A DNA stretch of 64,000 bases from positions 82,384,662-82,448,661 of the forward strand of contig OZ026615.1 in assembly GCA_964020975.1 (NCBI GenBank), read 5' to 3'. Both the position numbers and the translations under genes were made by a program. The notes beneath the pieces are model-generated. The model had not been told where the DNA came from, made no database searches, and saw nothing but the letters and a program-made list of their open reading frames with translations. Shown here piece after piece: positions 46,115 to 56,362 of the stretch (positions are counted from its first letter, which is position 1; each line of letters starts with the position of its first letter). Source of the DNA: Hermodice carunculata. Taxonomy: Eukaryota > Annelida > Polychaeta > Eunicida > Amphinomidae.

Positions 46115-47259
46115 AACAAGAGGATTGTGACATTCCTGTACTCAGCTGACCTTGCATGCACAGTCTGAAGTGGCACTGTGAACTTCAGAATAACATCAAG
46201 GTCCACTTTAAGACCATAATCACTGTTTGTAATATCAGTCTTCATCCATACAGTTAAAGTTATTTTTTAAATTGCAAGTGATGGAATCCACTATTACCTA
46301 GATATATTCCAGTATTTCAGTCTGACATTTCAAGGTCACTTAAGCTCAAAATTTACATCAAAAGAAACCCAACGTGTACTTTCCTATTAGTGTTCCATAG
46401 CAGCCATGGCCCCATGATCCACCATTACCAAGGTATAAACCACTATGTCCGTTGTCAATCGTAGCACCTACTGTTGATGAAATGAACATCCAGTGGTCCC
46501 TAGAACTGTTCCTATGCAATTTCAAAGCAATTGGGTGGGAACTTTTGGAGATTTTTGAGACTTACCAAAACAAAGGAAAAGAAAAAAAATCTTCAACTCA
46601 CTAGACCCTTTGAACAAACTCAGTTGAGACCCATCCAGGTAATATCCCCACCAAAGTGAATCTGGCTGATGGCTTTGGACAGGTAGAAAATATGAATTTC
46701 CATTGCAATCCCCACTGAGTTACGTAGCACTCAATGGGATTGTATGCATGAACAGGCAGGTACCAAAAGTGACAAATCTGTTAAAAATCGGGGATTCACA
46801 TCACCACCTAGTGAACGACTTTGTTTGACCTTTCTATTAGGTACATTTCCACCAAGTTTCAGCATAATTTTAATTCCAGTTTGGGAGATATCCAAAATAG
46901 TATAAACACACAAAATATCATTGGCAAAAATTAAAAAACGACACAAAAAAACAAAAAAAAACAACAAAAAAAAACAAAAAAAAACACAGTGGCAACTGGT
47001 AAGCAAATGAAGCAAAGCAAAGATTTAGAAAATTTAAAAACAAACAATAACCAAAAAAAAAAAAAAAAAAACCATTCAAAAATCACTGGAGCTTGAGCAC
47101 TTGAACAAACTTGGTAGAGACCACCCATGGTAAATCCCCATCACGTCTGAAGTAAATCTGACTTATGGTTTCCGAGAAGTTGAAAACGAAAATTGTGGAC
47201 ACTGATGTACAGACAGGTGGATGGATGGACAACAGAAATATATGTCAGCTGACCTAAAA
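46115..47259 (+). mobile_element. Family B element, copy 4, diverged
   Basis: Left AACAAGAGGATTGTG...CTCAGCTGACC, core 'ggagcttgagcacttgaacaaacttggtagagacc', decayed microsatellite ACAGGTGGATGGATGG, right end GTCAGCTGACCTAAAAA. The right hairpin is lost. A-runs at 46950-46985 and 47055-47072 are internal. Confidence 0.6.
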
Positions 47260-47960
47260 ACACATTAGTTGAAAAGATTTCTCTATGCACACATGCATCT
47301 ACCTTTCATATGAACCCATTCATTTTAATCATGAGCATACAATACGGTCTATGCACAAGTTCATCAAGCAGGAAAACCCCGGCAGTTGTCCCATTACGAA
47401 AGCAAGGCATGCGGGTTGATTTTTTGCTACCAGATGGCGCGCTGTGCACCTTCCCAAAAGTGGTCATGATAATGCATGATGGCGGATACTAATTCTGTTC
47501 GTGTCAATATGAACAGAAAAGCAGGAAATGGACCAACTACAGGAGGTGTATAGAAGTTTACCATTGTAGATCGTTGGAGGGGGGAGTAAGGAAAGCATTG
47601 ATAGTTAGAACGTTCAGTGACAAGGCGAATTATCATGGTAAACCACCACTAACTGTTGTGTAGTGGGCTGTAATGTTGATGCCAGGAAGAAATGTCAAAC
47701 TGACAAATATCAAAACTAAAAGTGCCGCTTTATTCTTTCCATCAACTGATATTCCTTTGTCTTTCAAATACTTTTTCAGCCACCCTAGACTCTATTTTTG
47801 AAGAAATCGTGGTCCGTGTTTCACTCCTCGTTACTTGCTGTATTCAGTATACCACTGTAGCCTGTGCGGTAAGAATGAGTGGCCCTCAAATTACCCAGAA
47901 ACCTGTGCGCACTTGGCTCTGACATCAGAATCTCCGCTGGCGTTTCCCCGCTTGGTGAAC
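47260..47960. other. Intron sequence; one tiny ORF of doubtful value
   Basis: A 24-codon + frame at 47479-47553 begins ATGGCGG in a promoter-like context, but nothing else supports it. No other feature. Confidence 0.3.
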
Positions 47961-48135
47961 TTATGCATAGACTGTATTGCAGCTTACTGTTTTTGACTGC
48001 CACTGGTAAATCATTGATGAATAATAAAAAAAAACGTCTCACATAGAAAGGACCCTTGGGGTACTCCTCGTTTGATTGGCAGCTTTTCAAATAATTTGCC
48101 TTTAAAAGTAGTACACTGATTCCAGTTGGAATGCA
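47961..48135 (-). mobile_element. LINE reverse-transcriptase fragment
   Basis: On the minus strand, LPIKRGVPQGS (about 48050-48082) is the non-LTR RT motif GVPQGS. A second frame just downstream reads FINDLPVAVKNSKLQ (about 47977-48021), the FINDLP block that follows in Jockey/CR1-type RTs. A short frameshifting gap replaces the residues normally between them. Both ends of the LINE are missing. Inside a cofilin intron; inactive. Confidence 0.7.
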
Positions 48136-48367
48136 ATTGTGTCTGAGGTACATTAAATTTTGTAAATTGCAAGTTCAATTTTCAGGCCTTGTCCAGATGT
48201 TCATCATGTTAGAGTGTTTTGAAGGGAAATAAATTCCAGAATTCAAATTCAGACATAATACATATATTCAGTAAGACTGTCCTGATATTAAAAATAATGA
48301 TAATGTTCCTTTTGGGTTTAGGAGATTGCAAACAAAATTTCAGAGGTCCTGGTTTTAGTGAACTAAC

Positions 48368-48503
48368 CTAAATCTCCACATGACTCCACCATGATCTCTG
48401 TGTGATCTTGTGTGAGGCAGTATACAACATATCTGTGCTTGTGTCGAATCTTCACCTCCTCCCACACCTCCAGGCAATGTGGCTGCACCTTTACACCTGA
48501 AGA
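48368..48503 (-). CDS. CFL: ADF/cofilin, first recognisable coding exon (residues 2-47)
   Basis: After the acceptor TATGTTTCAG it encodes SSGVKVQPHCLEVWEEVKIR and HKHRYVVYCLTQDHTEIMVE, then SCGDL and the first base of Gly47 before donor TTTAG|GTTAGT. S-G-V-x-V and H/K-R-Y-x-x-Y are the cofilin N-terminal pattern. If, as in many animals, exon 1 carries only the ATG, the second Ser is Ser3, the LIM-kinase inhibitory site. A second AG at 48497-48498 would remove two residues and change phase; the upstream AG has the better pyrimidine tract. Exon 1 and the promoter are not found and may lie beyond 64 kb. Confidence 0.93.
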
Positions 48504-48732
48504 CTGAAACATACAAAACATCCATTTTATTCTGCAACAAAACCACTTGTACAGTCTGGAATTCAAGCAAATTAGACATTGGGCTGGGTTTTATGCTCTT
48601 CCTAGATTTTAACATAGGCAAGCTCTGCCCAGGACAGGCAGGCCTACCTATGGGGGGGTCGGGTCAAGGGGTTTGAACAAACTCCTTTTGACTACAAAAA
48701 AAAAAAATCCAAAAATCCAGCCTCAATGAGAT

Positions 48733-48909
48733 AGTGAAACCTGTTCTGAGAGACCACTGTAATGAAAGACCACCTGTCTTTTAAGACCATATTTTCAAAG
48801 TCCCATTTGTTATCTTTCCCATGTTATTGCACTTCCATTCAGACCACCTGCCTTATGTGACCACTTTTTAGCCTTCCCTAGGGGTGGTCTCTCAAAACAG
48901 GTTTCACTG
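48733..48909. mobile_element. pogo/Tc1-type MITE, about 180 bp
   Basis: Inverted ends AGTGAAACCTGTTCTGAGAG (left) and CAGTGAAACCTGTTTTGAGA (complement of right), TA-flanked on the right and nearly so on the left. Internal 'agaccacctgtc' motifs are also inverted. Non-coding. Confidence 0.65.
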
Positions 48910-51900
48910 TATATCTGTCATTTTACTGGACTTTTATTAAAGCGAGTATGTGTGAGCAAGTATGCGTGAAGCATCCTTTATATAACGACACTTCCAGCAA
49001 TAGGCTATCTACGCGTCCATGAACTGCACTTGTATGTATTTGCGATCTGATTTTAAAAACAGATACACTTATACAAAAATTTTTACGACACATACAGTTC
49101 AATTTGTGTGCCAATACTACAATGGAGTTATGTCCAATATATATATATATATATATATATTCAAGCCCTATTCTACACTTTGTTGGGCATGAATCTTCCG
49201 GAAAAGGTGTGCTATTTCACTGAAATACAGGCACTATTAATGCAATACTTATAGTTTCATATAAATGATGTTTCTTTAGATCTTCAAATGATCATATCTG
49301 AAACAAAACACAAAAATAATAATTTCTTCTGAAAGCTTACTCAAATACTTTGATACTGATGTTAAGTGTACATTCATCAAGAAATATTTTACAGGCAAAC
49401 TGGATAATTTACATCATGTCTGATTAAACCTTTCACTGCCAAATGCGACTAAAGTTAAACTACTGAAATCAATCTCCTCTGATTTATCATGAGGCTACTA
49501 GATTTTTATTCTTTGTAGAAGGACATTTCATTCAAATAACAGCATGCCTCTAGTTCCAGAGAAAGTCATGGTCCAGGTCAAGAGCTTTCCTCGGCGCAAT
49601 GTGGAGACATTGTTTATGATAAGCAAATAAGTGTCACATGGTACTAAATCAAGGCAAAGACTGCTATATTCACTTTCATTTTCAACAAATCCGTTATTCT
49701 CTGCAACTCTGTTGTATGCTGTGTGGTTAATTTTCCTGCATAAAACTGTTTCACTGTTGGTCAGAAGTCCTTGTGATTGGACAAGTACATCTCTCAAAAA
49801 GTAAACCAAAAAATGCAGATCAGTTAGGGTGGTTTGTGTAAAGTTTTTTAACCATGTAGCACACCTTCCCTGTACAATTTTATAAGCTAACATGTACGTC
49901 ATTGACAAATTCATCAAATGAACTGCATCTTAACATCTCTAAGCTTTAAATGTGCATGTTCATGGGGTATATTGGCTTTTTCAAGATGCACTTTTTAGTG
50001 CAACACTGTTTTCATGACGCAAATCACTTTTCATGTGGCTTGGGGGAGGCCCTTCTACTAAACGAGGCAAACCAGGTGACCTCAGTTTCAAAGTTGGTGG
50101 TGCTAAATTTTTTATTTTTCACAATGTCCCTATGAAAGTATTCGTGTTTATAACTTTTGGGTACAAATCCTAGATACATTAAAAGAGAGTGTTAGTATTT
50201 GATATTATCTGTCAACTTGAACCCCTCTGAGAAATGGTAACTTTCCCTGTTTCAAAAGTCTTCTTCAGAAATGTACACTTCATTTTTAACCTAAAAAATA
50301 TTATTTTGCCCTGTCTCAACATTATGAAATACCAAGGTTAATACATTTGTCATGGACTGGTGTTTTACCTAGTTTGTCTGATTCATCCTGCAATGAGGTA
50401 TCTAAAATTTGGACCTGCAAACTTTGGTGATGAGCTTTGATAACAGAAGTTTAATCTCAATGTAACAGATAACAAAATCAAAATTTGAATGATAGGACTA
50501 TAGTAGACAGATTAAACTTACGGTTTTACAAGTTTGAAACATATTGGACTAAAAACTTTCTGGCTAAAAGAAAAATACATTTTTTCAAGTGACATTTATG
50601 AAAATGACAAGATGAGATTCCATTTTTTCATCAAAATCAACCATACTTAACAAGAAATATACTCCCTGTTAGATGTAGCCATCTGCAGATCCAGACAATT
50701 CTAAAAATACATACATGTACTTTTAGAAGATTTTCTGAACATCAAATAATTTGTGAACCATCACAACCAAAGACTTTTTTGGGAACTGAGTGTTCTACCG
50801 GCCACCTGAAGCCTGTGTCTATTGCAAGAGTATCTTGAAATAAATGGTATATTCACCTAGCAACTGTCTAATTTGAGTTATTTACGGTATGGCTTTACGG
50901 ACAAAAATTTGACCCAAGCACTCACCAGGACACACTATTTTGGTTGTTATTTCCCCCAAAAGCTCCTACCTTGGGAGGGGGGCAAACCCCCTCCCACCCC
51001 ACACACCCCAGTCACTTGCACTCCCGTGCAATGTTAATACCTTCAAGATCCGAACTCCCCCTCCACAAAAAGCTGGCGACAACCCTGACAGGATTACAGA
51101 TGATCAACATGAGGTGAAATATGAAAGATGATAAGAGATGTTTTTATTTCAGACTAAGTGGTCATACATGTACAACTACAAGACAGAATTAAACAAAAGT
51201 GTCCTAATCAAAAGAAAACCTACCTGTGTATCAATGTATAGTGAGTATATATTATACACACATCTAAGGCAGTGCACCAATGATTACTGTTGAGAAAGAA
51301 ATTCTCAAAAATGTTTTAAAGAGCAGGAGCAGGCACAGGGTTCCCTTTAGTTCCTTCATCATGTCGAATCATTATAAACTCATTTCACTATTTCACTTCA
51401 ACACCCTTAATTTGCTCCGGAGAATGCAATTATTTTATCAGTTTTTAGGCTTTGAATTAGAAAACCTAGCTCAAAGAAACATGTGGTAACAGATTTTCAA
51501 CATTTAAATTATTTATAAGTCCCAATTAAATTGAAGCTCTACAGCTATTGTTTGTGGTTCACTAGTTGTACCTGTAGCACAAACCTGTGAAAGTAACTTA
51601 AAATGGTACATCTAGCTGCACATGCTGTAATAGCTTTGAGGACATGAAAGATTAAACATTTTAACTGGCCACAATTTGCAGAACTTTGAACAAGATGAAT
51701 ATTCCAAGCCAGGTGCACCATTTCACTGCCAAATAAATCATGGTGCTGGATTTGCATTGTATTTCTTTCTGTTATGGTGTCCCGAGAAAAATTCCAGACA
51801 GACTGTAAAGAAAGAAAGGACAAGAAGCCCATGTCCTTTTGCCCTACTGACATGTGCATCATAATTTGTGACTATCAAAAAAAAAAAAAAAAAAAATTCT

Positions 51901-52339
51901 GTCCCTAAAATGCACCCTCCATGACCGTGAGAAAGTATATATCAAGATCATCCATATTCTGTAACATCAGACTTCCGAATAATGCACATTTGTGGTACAT
52001 TTGGCATCATTAGCCCTATTCTTTCTCAGTATATTGAATTTTAGTGTCCTTTCTATTAAGTAGAAAAATAGGTCAAGAACACACATGATTAAAAATTTGA
52101 CCATTGGCCTAACAAATATTGGTGTAGATTTTGTAGATTTATCTTGTTGCGTTTACTGTTTGATTGGGAATGTAAAATTCAAGTGAAATATTGATCTAGA
52201 TATTAGATTATCTGCTCCAATGATGTCCAAGCAATACCCTACCATCACCAAATCATTTCTCTCAATTTTACAAGCCTGATGACCTGTAAATACTAGGTCA
52301 GAGTCATCCGTATTTTACAATGTAATAGTGTTGGCCTTA
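48910..52339. other. No gene seen; probably cofilin intron 1 or 5' flank
   Basis: AT-rich. (TA)n at 49138-49161 and poly(A) at 51878-51896. 51897-52330 is tandem-core debris ('aagatcatccatattctgtaac'). A CACAG|GTAGGT and a CCTG|GTGAGT on the minus strand (near 51222 and 50925) look like donors, but no exon supports them. Confidence 0.35.
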
Positions 52340-53280
52340 ATCAATATACCCAGTAGAAAATAGCTACAACACACACAAAAAAAAAAAATCATAAAAAATT
52401 AGAAAAAAATTTGCAGGGCCAACTGGTGAACAAATTAAGAACAAGGAGTCTCTAGGTGTCTTCCTGTGTGATAGCAAAGCAACTGGGGGAGCAGTTTCGG
52501 AGAAGATTTTTTAAGATTTGTCCAAAAAAAAAGAACAAAAAAATTCATTAAAGATACAAAAATCACTGGAGCATGAACATTTGAACAAAACTGGTAAAAA
52601 CCCACCCAAGGTATATTGCCACCAAGTTTGAAGTTAATCTGGATGACGGTTTTGGGGAAGAAGTAAAAAATGTGAATTAGCATCAGAATGCTCATTGACT
52701 TCTTCCATATAGTAATCAATAGGAAAGCTGTATAGACCAATAAGTACCCGAATTGAAAAAATCGTTAGAAATCAGGAATCCGCAGAATTCCCACATGGTG
52801 AATATCTTTGTTTGACCCTTCTACAAGGAACATATCCACCATGTTTCAGCATAATCTGAGTGACGGTTCTGGAGAAGAAGTCAAAAATAGCTATAACACA
52901 CAAAAATTCATAAAAAATTAGAAAATTGCAGCGCCACCTGGTGAACAAACTAGGAACTATGAGTCCCAGGGAGTGTTCCTGTGTGATATCAAAGCAACTG
53001 GGTGAGTGGTTTTAGACAAGATTTTTTAAGATTTGCCCACAAAAGAACAAAAAAATTCATAAAAATTCCAAAAATTACTGGACCGTAACCATTTGAACAA
53101 ACTTGGTAGACACCCACCCAAGGCACATCCCCACCAAGTTTGAAGTGGATCTGGCTGACGGTTTCGGAGAAGAAGTTGAAAATGTGAATTGTGGATGGAC
53201 AGACGACAACGGATGCACGGACGACGAACAAAAGACCCTCACAAAAGCTCCGCTGACTGACAAGTCAGCCGAGCTAAAAA
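52340..53280 (+). mobile_element. Family B element, right part
   Basis: Core units ('accatttgaacaaacttggtag', 'caccaagtttgaag', 'gcagcgccacctggtgaac'), an ACGGACGACG remnant at about 53216-53226, then a right hairpin GCTGACTGACAAGTCAGC extended to CTCCGCTGACT/AGTCAGCCGAG and TAAAAA. Left end missing. Confidence 0.65.
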
Positions 53281-53391
53281 GGTAAAATGGTTCTGTGACA
53301 TTAACAATGGGTCAGTCACCCATCTTTGAACCAATCCAAGACCCAATGCAGGCTTATAAGTATACGTGTGCAATATGAAAGCATGATGTAA

Positions 53392-53701
53392 AAACTTTGG
53401 CTGAACCATATATAGTGAACCATTTGGTGTTCAAGGAGGGTTCATTTCGGAGGTTCAGGTGAACCGTTTTCCAGGTGAGCCTTTTCTCTGTTGTAAATCG
53501 TCACAGTAGTGAACTGTTTATCTGAACCTTGGGTGAACCGTTAGGGAGGTTCAGTGAACCATTTGGAGTGAACAAAGGTTCACCAAGATAATGGTTCACC
53601 AGCAGAGAAAAGGTTCATCTGAAAAACAGTTCACTTGAACCTCGTAAACGAACCCTCCTTGAACACCAAACGGTTCACTATATATGGTTCAACCAAAAGT
53701 T
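53392..53701. repeat. Large inverted repeat with GGTTCACC/GGTGAACC motifs
   Basis: Arms 53392-53494 and 53598-53701 are complementary over about 100 bp with roughly 85-90% match (ctgaaccatatatagtgaac in arm 1 answers gttcactatatatggttcaa in arm 2). The ~100-bp centre has further GAACC/GGTTC copies. A third partial copy follows (53701-53765). Likely a fold-back MITE. It abuts the broken THAP transposase and could be that element's end, unproven. Confidence 0.75.
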
Positions 53702-53989
53702 CACCAAGAAAATGGTTCACCTGAACCTCCTAAATGAATCCTCTTTGAACACCAGACAGGTCAGATAGATTCCATCAGAACAAAATGGTTCACTTGCTTC
53801 TCAATAACAGGTTCACTCCCGGTCTTGAACCCAAAACACCAAATAACTGACCCCCATGATGTGCGCCTCTGACTACGCATGCGCAACCATTTTCGACGCG
53901 CGATGCATTGTGGGCCTGGTAGTAGTAATCAGTCGGTGAAGAAGCAATGGCGAACATGCAAAGTGATGGGAATAAAATGAAAGAAAACT

Positions 53990-54938
53990 TGAAGACACCT
54001 ATGAGCAAGGTCCTGCTCCAACAGTCCCAATCGCAGTCTTGTGAGAACTAAGAAAAGTTCTTCTGGTGGGGACAGTGCTCTGACATTAAGTTTGTTCTCC
54101 TTGACACTGTCTTTTTTCTTTGAACCCCCAAAAATCAGTCACATCTGGCTCGATGAAGGAGTACAAATTTCGGAAATCCCACATATTGAAGCCCGTGTAA
54201 AAAAACATTATTTCATCACTTTGCATAGCAGACTTTAGTGCAAAAAGTGGACTGTCTGTTGATTCTTTTTGCTTTTGTTGTTGCACGATGTTTGTATGTA
54301 GTTTTCTGTTTAACTGTAAGCATCGCCTGTTGTTGATCGTGGCTTCCTTTCTGGCGTCAACCAAGTCTTGTCTGCTGTGTTCAAGTTGCTTTTCTAACTC
54401 CAAAATTCTCGTCCGCATTCTGTCAATTTCATGTCCCATGTCGTCAATAATGTTTTGTTTCTCTTTTAATTTGCACAATAAGTCTAATGTTCCCACACTG
54501 TAGCTGTGCTCGTCCGCAGGATGGTATGTGTTTTCAGTTTGCTCAGCGACAGAGTCGTCCGCCATGTTGTTTTTGCCGCTAACATCGGTATCGCATTCCA
54601 TAATGTCCATATCTTTGTTGTATACCAGGTTGTGCATTGTTGTACTGACCAAGATGTAGTCGTCTACGTGACTTTGGAACTTTAATATCCTTTAGGGGGA
54701 ACACTTTTGGGACATTATTCAGATAGGTCTTTTTGCCACCAACAAAATGGTCACTGCAAACACGGTGGCCGTTCGTGGGGTTAAACAGGCTGTATTGTCC
54801 AGTGTTTCCAGCACATGAGATATTTCTTAGCCAGGTTTCCCTGAGCTCCTTTGCCTTTGGAAAGTTGTAGAAACTAACTCCCTTGTGTTTCGTTGAATTA
54901 TTGTACCATCCAGGCACACAACAAGTAAAACCACCCAT
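53990..54938 (-). pseudogene. THAP-domain transposase (ISL2EU/PIF-Harbinger-like), broken and truncated
   Basis: ATG at 54938. The first frame encodes a THAP zinc finger: C6, then W11 where the second zinc-ligand Cys is expected (CCVPGWYNNS), GVSFYNFPKAKELRETWLRN, CSDHF and VPKVFPL. A second frame (54652-54086) continues with an acidic stretch, a coiled coil of ~50 residues (EIDRMRTRILELEKQLEHSR) and FYTGFNMWDFRNLYSFIEP, a block seen ahead of DDE_Tnp_4 transposases. A third frame (about 54085-54000) has PPEELFLVLTRLRLGLLEQD, the HTH_Tnp_4 helix, then breaks off. The DDE catalytic part is absent. At least two frameshifts plus the Cys-to-Trp change mark it as dead. Confidence 0.8.
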
Positions 54939-55119
54939 GGCTACCTATTGTCTTTCAGTGTTACGCTGAGCTAATAGAACTACTGGTAATCCCACAGTGC
55001 AATTTCCCAATATGGCGCTAATTTATTCACACTATCGGTGCCGCACATCATCTATAGGTGCTTAGGTTTCTCAACCAATTCGATTCCCTGTTTCTTTTTA
55101 GACCAATCTCAGCCGAGAT

Positions 55120-55200
55120 AACACAAACGACGTCACAATGTCAGCCCAAAACAACCAATAGGAAGGCTTTTTGAACAGCCTCAAAAAGTATATAAAGGCC
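55120..55200 (+). promoter_or_regulatory. Promoter-like cluster ahead of the second Penelope-like element
   Basis: ACGACGTCAC (CRE-like, about 55128), AACCAATAGG (CCAAT, about 55154) and GTATATAAAGG (TATA, about 55188) in sensible order and spacing, 5' of the RT frame. Probably the element's own promoter. Experimental support absent. Confidence 0.45.
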
Positions 55201-55227
55201 CACACACCGCAAGTTGCCCAGTTTTTT

Positions 55228-55282
55228 ACTGTCCTCTGAAGAAGCTACACCTAAGTAAGCAAAAGCGCTCAGGACTATTTCT
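55228..55282 (+). ncRNA. Degenerate hammerhead-like motif
   Basis: GTCCT, CTGAAGA, GCTAC...GTAAGC, AAAAGCGCTC, AGGAC. Stem I (GTCCT/AGGAC), a CUGANGA core, an imperfect stem II, and AGCGCT as palindromic stem III before C mirror the intact ribozymes at 35.5 and 40.0 kb. The GAAA core reads AAAA and stem II has a bulge, so activity is doubtful. Confidence 0.5.
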
Positions 55283-56362
55283 ACAGAGGCAGCACTCAGT
55301 CAAGGTAGCGGGATCCCTTATCTCTCTCCCTATTATGTCTCACTTGGATCCCGCTTCCAAGGCAAAGGGGAAGCAGTCAAGTTCACCCAGCACTGAGGCC
55401 CTCACTGATGGAATAGCTGAAAGGCTTAACATACATAGGGACAACCTAAGTGCACATAGGTCGTCGGAGACTCCGGGGACCAGTCCATCTACTTCCTACA
55501 TTTCTCTCTTCTTTGTGGCGTCAACCAGCACCACTGACACCATCATAGAGGGCACAGCAGACTCCTCCAGGACTTATTCCTCTAAATGAGGAGAGACAAA
55601 GATCAGCAAGACGAACTCCCAGCCAAAAAACGCCAGAAGATCGTCCCATCGGCGGCCGAATCTACTTTCAGAAAACTGAGAAATCTCACTGAAAAGAGAA
55701 CAAGATATGAACTCAACCTCGAATTTTAACTAAATTTCAAGCCGACAACGCCACCCACAAGGGCTTACAGATTAGAATCCAACCCAACATTGGCAAAGCC
55801 GTCCACTTCCTGGACAAGTGGAACACTGCAATCAAAGAGTGTCAAACTTTCTTGGTGTTACTTATTGAAAAACACAATAGTTCCATCCAAAATTTGGACT
55901 ATACTGTTAGCGAACAAAAACTGAAGCTCGCAGAATTCATTCCAGAGCCCAAGACGAGAGACCCTGTGCTAGAGCTCTCGACACACTCAATCAGAAGTTT
56001 GCCCAACACCTCAAAGGCCAGAAAGAAGTAAAATACGAGAACGCAACCAAACGTCAAGACGACAAGAAGAGAAACCCGAACAGGGGCAACAGAGGCCCGA
56101 TTCTGGGGCAACCGCAAAAAAGGCCCAACAGCCCGTGACAGCAGCTCAGAGAACCTTAGAGACTTTATCAGACTTTATAAAGCCCTTAAGGCTGACAAAA
56201 AGAACAGATGCTAAGCTACCAGAGGGTTTGACTCTCTTAACATACACCAGTCTACTAGTTAGAGAGATACTCACGCTCACAACAGAGCTCTTATTAACCC
56301 CAGTTCCATAGATCTATAGCTTACCATAGCTTTGACATTACAGAATCACATACAGCTTTAAT

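Larger units (their letters stand above)
46093..48367 (-). other. CFL: Cofilin intron, about 2.3 kb
   Basis: Donor GTTAGT (48367-48362) and acceptor AACAG ending at 46093. Holds family B copy 4 and a LINE fragment. Confidence 0.9.

Noticed and set aside
47479-47553. 24-codon frame starting ATGGCGG
   Set aside because: Too short, no splice or homology support; mentioned only as a note.
48497-48498. Alternative acceptor AG for the first cofilin exon
   Set aside because: Would lose Ser-Ser and need a phase-1 first exon; the upstream TTTCAG has the better tract and gives the expected S-S-G-V start after an ATG-only exon.
50900-51235. Donor-like CCTG|GTGAGT and CACAG|GTAGGT on the minus strand as cofilin exon 1
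   Set aside because: Neither is preceded by an ATG in a position that would join phase 0 to Ser2.
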